NCBI RefSeq assembly: GCF_017993425.1
Contig: NZ_JAGOMQ010000033.1
Location: forward strand, 1 to 43,038
Length of the DNA stretch: 43,038 nucleotides
Direction of reading: 5' to 3'
Source: Amaricoccus sp.
GTDB lineage: Bacteria > Pseudomonadota > Alphaproteobacteria > Rhodobacterales > Rhodobacteraceae
The notes beneath the pieces are model-generated. The model did no database searches. It saw only the letters and a program-made list of their open reading frames with translations, and was not told where the DNA came from. Position numbers and translations under genes: made by a program. Shown here one piece after another: positions 38,675 through 43,038 of the stretch; position 1 is the first letter of the stretch, and every line of letters starts with the position of its first letter.

Positions 38675-38920
38675 GGCTGGCTTCCCCTGATCTCGCCGCG
38701 GGGCACGAGGCGGCCCGGCGCGGCGGGCGTGCTATGCCCGATCCGGCCCGGATTGTCCACCACGGGCGGCCCGCCGCGGGCGGCGGGGGTCCGTTTCGTT
38801 GGGGGGATCGGGCGGTTGGCCATGGCCCGACGGGGCCGACCCGAAGGCTGGGAGCGGCGCAGGCGGGCGGGGGCGACCGGTCGCCCGAGCGGCGGCGGCG
38901 GGACGGGATCGGGCGGCCGG

Positions 38921-41461
38921 CTACGGGCCGAGGGGGCCGGCGCCGAAGCGGTCGAGCAGCCGGCGCAGGTAGTCGAGCTCGAGCGGCGGGCGCGACTGGT
39001 CGCCGGAGCGGCGGCGGATCTCGTCGAGGAGGCCGCGGGCGCGCGCGCCGACGTCGGCCTCGGGCACCATCTGCTCGTTCGACCCGGTCGCGCCGTCGGC
39101 GCCGAGCGGCCGGCCGAGCGGGTCGTTGCGGCCGTTGGCCTGCGCCTCGCCCTCGGCCCCGGGCTCGCCGTTCTGCGAGCCGGCCTCGGCCTGGCGCATG
39201 TCCTGCGCCATCTTGCGCATCCCGTCGCGCAGGTTGTCGATCGCCTCGGCCTGCTGGTCGAGCGCCTCGGCGGCGTCGCCGTCGCGCAGCGCGCCCTCGG
39301 CCTCGCCCATGTCGCGCTCGGCCCGGCGCAGCGCGTCGCGCGCGCCGTCGCCCGCCTCGCCGGGCAAGCCGCGCTGGAGCTGCTCCATCAGCTCGCGGAG
39401 CGCCTGCTGGCGATCGGCGAGCGATTGGGCGCCGCCCTCGCCCTGCTGGCCCTGCCCCTGCCCCTCGCCCTGCTGCGCACCGCGGCCCTCGCGGAACTGC
39501 CGCTGCAGCTCCTCGAAGCTGTCGTCGGCGAGGCCCTGCTGCTCGCGGAGCGCGTCGCCCAGGTCCTGCATCGACTGCTGGCCCTGACCCTCGCCGCCCT
39601 GCCCGCCCTGGGCCATCTGCATCTGCATGTTCTCGAGGAGCTGCTGGAGCATCTCGAGCAGCGCCTCCGCCTCGGCGCGCCGGCCCTGCTCGGAGAGCTC
39701 CTGGATGCGGTCCATCAGCTGCTGGATCTGGTCCTGCGTCATCGTCTGGCCCGGGGGCGGGCCCTCGGCCTGCTGGCGCTCGCCGTCGCGCAGCGCCTCC
39801 TCGGCGAGCTGCCGCATGTACTCGCGCGTCGCCTGGCGGAGCTCGTCCATCAGCTGGGCGATCTCGTCGTCGGAGGCGTCGTTCCTGAGCGCCTCGCGCA
39901 GCCGCTCCTGCGCGCGGGCCAGCCGCTCGGCGGCGTCGCCGAGGCTCCCCTCCTCGAGGAGGAGCGCCACCTTCCACAGCATCTCGGCGACCTCGTCGAT
40001 CTGCGCGGCGTTGTCGTCCTCGCCGATCGCGGCGTCGAGGCGGCGGATGGCGATGCGGGTGGCGAGGTAGGCCTTCTCGCTCTGGAACAGGCCCTCGGGC
40101 CGCCAGGTGACGGCGCGCAGCACCTGCGCGACGCGGCGGGCGTTCTCCGGGGTCCAGAGCAGGTCGCGACGCTGCTCGACCAGCGCGGCGGCGACCGGGT
40201 TGTAGAAGCGCCGGCCGGGGAGCACGGCGGCGACGCCGTCGCGCGTGCCCACCTGGCCGATCGCGTCCTCGGCCGTCAGCCGGATCGTCACCGGCAGGCC
40301 GGACCACGGGTGCCTGGAGAAGTCCTCGACCAGCGTCTCCGCCACCTCCTGCGCCGAGCCCCTGGACATCGAGAGCGGCAGGTCGACGACCAGCGGCTCG
40401 CGCGGGGCGGGCTCGGCGGCGAGGCCGTAGAGGCGGTCGGTCGCGGCGAGGTCGAGGGTGATCTCGGCCCGCGCGGCGACGACGCCGTGGTCGTCGCGGG
40501 CCACGTAGGAGAGCTGGGTCTCGCCGGTGGGGGCGCGGCTCACCGGGGCGGCGAGGTCGATCTCCGGCGCGGCGTCGGGCTGCATGACGAAGGACCACGC
40601 CCCGAGGGCCCGGCTTCCTTCGGCGAGCGCCACCTCGCCGCTCCGGTCGATGACGAAGCGCGCCATGGCGATCCCCGGCGCGGCCTCGGCGAGCGCCGCG
40701 GGGGTGCCGGCGACCGACTGGGTCAGCGCGAAGTCGGCGGCGTCGCCATAGGCGCGGACGGTGACCTCGGTGCCCTGCGGCGCCACCAGCGGCCGGTCGG
40801 GCGGGGCCTCGGGCAGGTAGAGCGTCGGGCGCCCGGTATAGGCCGGCGGCTCGGCCCAGGCCTCGAAGCTCGGGCCCGCCGCGGCGTCGCCGCCGGCGCT
40901 GGCGATCGCCGCGCCGAGCCCGGCGATCGGATCGGCCCGGGCGAAGAGCAGCGCCGCGCCGAGCGCGACCAGCGCCATCAGCCGCAGGCCCCACCTGTCG
41001 AAGCGCGCCAGCCGCAGGTCGGGGCGCACCCACGCGGCGCGCGAGGCGATGCGGCGCATCCGGGCGACATGCGCGGCCCAGACCGCCTGCGCGCCGGCGT
41101 CGTCGCGCCCGAGCGCCGGCCGGTCGGCGAGCGCCGCCAGCGGCCGCCCGGGCAGGCCGGCGTCGAGCCGCGCCTCGGCGTCGGCGCGCGTGGGCAGGCG
41201 GAAGCGGCGGAGGCCGCGCAGGAGCAGGAACAGCGCCGCGAGCCCGGCCGCGACGGTCGCGACGAGCAGCGGCCCGCGCGGCGCCGCCTCGGCGAGGCCG
41301 AAGGCGAGCGCAGCCCAGGCGGCGGCGAGCAGGCTGGCGAGCGGCCAGAAGGCGCGAAGGGCGCGCTCGAGCGCGAGGCCGGCCCGGGTGCGGCGGATTG
41401 CGGCGGCGATGCGGGCGGCGGCGGGATCGTGGTTGCTGGCCGTCCTGCGCCCTGCCGCCAT
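38921..41461 (-). CDS. DUF4175 (TIGR02302-type) membrane protein
   Basis: An 846-residue alphaproteobacterial envelope protein of unknown function. Three hydrophobic segments lie in the first 175 residues (about 38-56, 64-82 and 157-174). A large central part follows (with [25 protein letters not shown], and a region resembling Ig-like folds). The C-terminal third is a long Gln, Glu, Gly and Met-rich helical region with many short repeats (EGQGQ-type) and probable coiled coil. The ATG at 41461 is preferred although its Shine-Dalgarno is weak; ATG at 41515 in the lysA 3' end is an alternative. It follows lysA by 11 bases. Confidence 0.88.
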   Translation of the reverse strand: MAAGRRTASNHDPAAARIAAAIRRTRAGLALERALRAFWPLASLLAAAWAALAFGLAEAAPRGPLLVATVAAGLAALFLLLRGLRRFRLPTRADAEARLDAGLPGRPLAALADRPALGRDDAGAQAVWAAHVARMRRIASRAAWVRPDLRLARFDRWGLRLMALVALGAALLFARADPIAGLGAAIASAGGDAAAGPSFEAWAEPPAYTGRPTLYLPEAPPDRPLVAPQGTEVTVRAYGDAADFALTQSVAGTPAALAEAAPGIAMARFVIDRSGEVALAEGSRALGAWSFVMQPDAAPEIDLAAPVSRAPTGETQLSYVARDDHGVVAARAEITLDLAATDRLYGLAAEPAPREPLVVDLPLSMSRGSAQEVAETLVEDFSRHPWSGLPVTIRLTAEDAIGQVGTRDGVAAVLPGRRFYNPVAAALVEQRRDLLWTPENARRVAQVLRAVTWRPEGLFQSEKAYLATRIAIRRLDAAIGEDDNAAQIDEVAEMLWKVALLLEEGSLGDAAERLARAQERLREALRNDASDDEIAQLMDELRQATREYMRQLAEEALRDGERQQAEGPPPGQTMTQDQIQQLMDRIQELSEQGRRAEAEALLEMLQQLLENMQMQMAQGGQGGEGQGQQSMQDLGDALREQQGLADDSFEELQRQFREGRGAQQGEGQGQGQQGEGGAQSLADRQQALRELMEQLQRGLPGEAGDGARDALRRAERDMGEAEGALRDGDAAEALDQQAEAIDNLRDGMRKMAQDMRQAEAGSQNGEPGAEGEAQANGRNDPLGRPLGADGATGSNEQMVPEADVGARARGLLDEIRRRSGDQSRPPLELDYLRRLLDRFGAGPLGP

Positions 41462-41472
41462 GCGTTCCGAGC

Positions 41473-42771
41473 CTACCTCCTTCGCGCCGGCGGAGACGGG
41501 TCCCGGCCGATCCATGCGGGGATGGTATCGCGCGCGAGGATGTCTTCATAGCTCGGACGCGCACGAACCACATCGAAGTGATCGTCATGCACCAGCACCT
41601 CGGCGGCGAGCGGCCGGGTGTTGTATTCCGACGCCATCGTCGCGCCGTAGGCCCCCGCCGAGCGGAAGGCGACGAGGTCGCCCGCGGCGAGCGGCGGCAG
41701 CATCCGCCCGCGGGCGAAGGTGTCGCCGGTCTCGCAGACCGGCCCCACCACGTCCACCGGCGCGACCGGGGCGTCTGGCTCCGGCGCGCGCACCGGCACG
41801 ATGTCGTGCCAGGCGTCGTAGAGCGTCGGGCGCACCAGGTCGTTCATCGCGGCGTCGAGGATCAGGAAATCCCGCCCCTCGCCGCGCTTGAGGTAGATCA
41901 CCCGCGCCAGCAGGATCCCGGCGTTGCCGGCGATCACCCGCCCCGGCTCGATCTGGATCTCGCAGCCGAGGGCGCCGACGGTGCGGCGGATGACGCCGCC
42001 GTAGTCGAAGGGGAGCGGCGGCGCGTCGTTGGTGCTGGCGTAGGGGATGCCGAGCCCGCCGCCGAGGTCGAGCCGGGCGATGTCGTGGCCGTCGGCGCGC
42101 AGCGCATGGGCGAGCTCGGCGACCTTGGCGAAGGCCGCCTCGAACGGCGCGAGCTCGGTCAGCTGGCTGCCGATATGGACGTCGATGCCGACGACCGCGA
42201 TCCCGGGCAGCGCCGCCGCCTCGGCGTAGACCTCGCGGGCGCGGGCGATCGGGATGCCGAACTTGTTCTCCGACTTGCCGGTGGCGATCTTGGCGTGGGT
42301 GCGCGCGTCGACGTCGGGGTTGACCCGCACCGCCACCGGCGCGGTCCGCCCCATCGCCGCGGCGACCTCGGAGAGCGCGCGCAGCTCCGGCTCGCTCTCG
42401 ACGTTGAACTGGCGCACGCCCCCCTCGAGCGCCAGCGCCATCTCCTCGCGGGTCTTGCCGACGCCGGAGAACACGATCCGCTCGCCGGGAACCCCCGCCG
42501 CGCGCGCGCGCCGCCATTCGCCGCCCGAGACGACGTCCATGCCCGCCCCGAGCGCCGCCATGTGGGCGAGCACGGCGAGGTTGGAGTTCGCCTTGACCGA
42601 GTAGCAGACGAGATGCGGCAGCCCGGCCAGCGCCTCGGCGAAGAGCCCGAGATGCCGGGCCAGCGTCGCCGCCGAATAGACATAGGTCGGCGTGCCCGCC
42701 GCGGCGGCGATCTCCGGCAGCGGCACGTCCTCGGCGTGGAGCACGCCGTCACGGTAGAGGAAATGGTCCAT
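41473..42771 (-). CDS. lysA: Diaminopimelate decarboxylase
   Basis: PLP enzyme that decarboxylates meso-diaminopimelate to lysine. The 432 residues show the alanine-racemase-like barrel with Schiff-base lysine in [45 protein letters not shown], the phosphate-binding [11 protein letters not shown], and the C-terminal [14 protein letters not shown] and [15 protein letters not shown]. The ATG at 42771 starts [16 protein letters not shown], normal for the family; further frame to 42852 is filler. Likely transcribed with the DUF4175 gene. Confidence 0.97.
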   Translation of the reverse strand: MDHFLYRDGVLHAEDVPLPEIAAAAGTPTYVYSAATLARHLGLFAEALAGLPHLVCYSVKANSNLAVLAHMAALGAGMDVVSGGEWRRARAAGVPGERIVFSGVGKTREEMALALEGGVRQFNVESEPELRALSEVAAAMGRTAPVAVRVNPDVDARTHAKIATGKSENKFGIPIARAREVYAEAAALPGIAVVGIDVHIGSQLTELAPFEAAFAKVAELAHALRADGHDIARLDLGGGLGIPYASTNDAPPLPFDYGGVIRRTVGALGCEIQIEPGRVIAGNAGILLARVIYLKRGEGRDFLILDAAMNDLVRPTLYDAWHDIVPVRAPEPDAPVAPVDVVGPVCETGDTFARGRMLPPLAAGDLVAFRSAGAYGATMASEYNTRPLAAEVLVHDDHFDVVRARPSYEDILARDTIPAWIGRDPSPPARRR

Positions 42772-42865
42772 GTGCGTCCGCGCGCGGGAGTGGCCTGCGG
42801 CGCCGCGCCGCGCCGCGCCGCTGGCCCTAGAGGCAGGCCTCCGGCCGGTCAAGCCGGAGAGTGAC

Positions 42866-42890
42866 CGGAGGGCGGCGGGGCCGCCCTCCG
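42866..42890 (-). terminator. Hairpin after the ABC solute-binding gene
   Basis: Perfect 11-bp stem with 3-base loop (arms CGGAGGGCGGC and complement), 23 bp after the stop of the partial gene at the window edge. No U-tract follows, so intrinsic termination is uncertain. Confidence 0.5.
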
Positions 42891-42912
42891 TGCTTGCGCT
42901 ACCGGGCTTGCG

Positions 42913-43038
42913 CTACTGGGTGAGCTCGACGGCGGAGACGAGCTCCTGCACCGCCGTGGCGCTGTCGTACTCGCCGTTGAATTGCGCGGTCACCACGTCG
43001 TAGATCGCGTTCTTCACCGCCGCCGGGTTGGCGTGGCC
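42913..43038 (-). CDS. C-terminus of a probable ABC transporter solute-binding protein
   Basis: An incomplete frame running off the right edge. The last 41 residues ([41 protein letters not shown], then TAG) resemble the C-terminal helices of periplasmic sugar-binding proteins of ABC importers, where a final amphipathic helix follows A-Q-x-x-x-G. The assignment rests on this short stretch; a different solute or even another protein class is possible. Confidence 0.5.
   Translation of the reverse strand, partial: GHANPAAVKNAIYDVVTAQFNGEYDSATAVQELVSAVELTQ

Noticed and set aside
38729-41551. A 940-codon plus-strand open frame opposite the DUF4175 gene
   Set aside because: Shadow of the minus-strand gene; no start signal, low-complexity translation.

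Overview
The window is very G+C-rich, densely packed alphaproteobacterial chromosome, most likely Rhodobacterales or a close relative. The evidence is gene content: a CcrM-type cell-cycle methyltransferase beside rnhB and mutY, DUF465, DUF4167 and DUF4175 proteins typical of the class, an lptF-lptG-lptD-surA-pdxA-rsmA run, and a gene-transfer-agent (GTA) style endolysin-holin pair next to ccmF-ccmH. High G+C makes long shadow reading frames on both strands; these were discounted.

Layout. (1) 1-9.7 kb, mostly minus strand: 3' part of mutY (plus strand), ccrM and rnhB, an unknown membrane protein, gcvP, a DctA-type dicarboxylate symporter and an NCS1 permease. (2) 9.9-13.9 kb, plus strand: a GntR/FCD regulator divergent from the permease, an SDR protein lacking the usual catalytic Tyr and Lys, tRNA-Arg(ACG) on the minus strand, then GNAT, GST-like and ABM-domain proteins. 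(3) 14-17.6 kb, accessory patch: a lone DUF262/HNH protein resembling GmrSD-type restriction proteins with less G+C-biased codons, an orphan ParA, two small unknown genes whose stop codons overlap tail to tail, and a DUF465 protein. (4) 17.6-19.8 kb: purE, a 55-codon linking ORF, purK and a Nudix gene, all overlapping. (5) 19.8-24.85 kb: two non-coding stretches carrying a structured 221-bp repeat (two full copies about 94% identical by eye, plus a truncated one) that flank the endolysin, holin, ccmF and ccmH genes; a perfect 28-bp palindrome and an A+T-rich probable promoter lie before the endolysin. (6) 24.85-34.5 kb: holC-pepA on minus, and the lptF to rsmA run on plus (outer-membrane LPS assembly, periplasmic folding, PLP synthesis, 16S rRNA dimethylation), nearly every junction overlapping. 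(7) 34.6-43 kb, minus strand: DUF4167, prmC-prfA coupled to a Bcr/CflA-type MFS gene, DUF4175, lysA, and the C-terminus of a probable ABC transporter solute-binding protein.

Most of the window is core metabolism and envelope biogenesis. The parts most worth a second look are the structured repeat family around the lysis/cytochrome c module, the 28-bp palindrome, the paired GANTC sites in the ccrM promoter, the lone DUF262 gene, and the partial duplication at the purE-purK junction. No CRISPR array, rRNA, integrase or transposase was seen.
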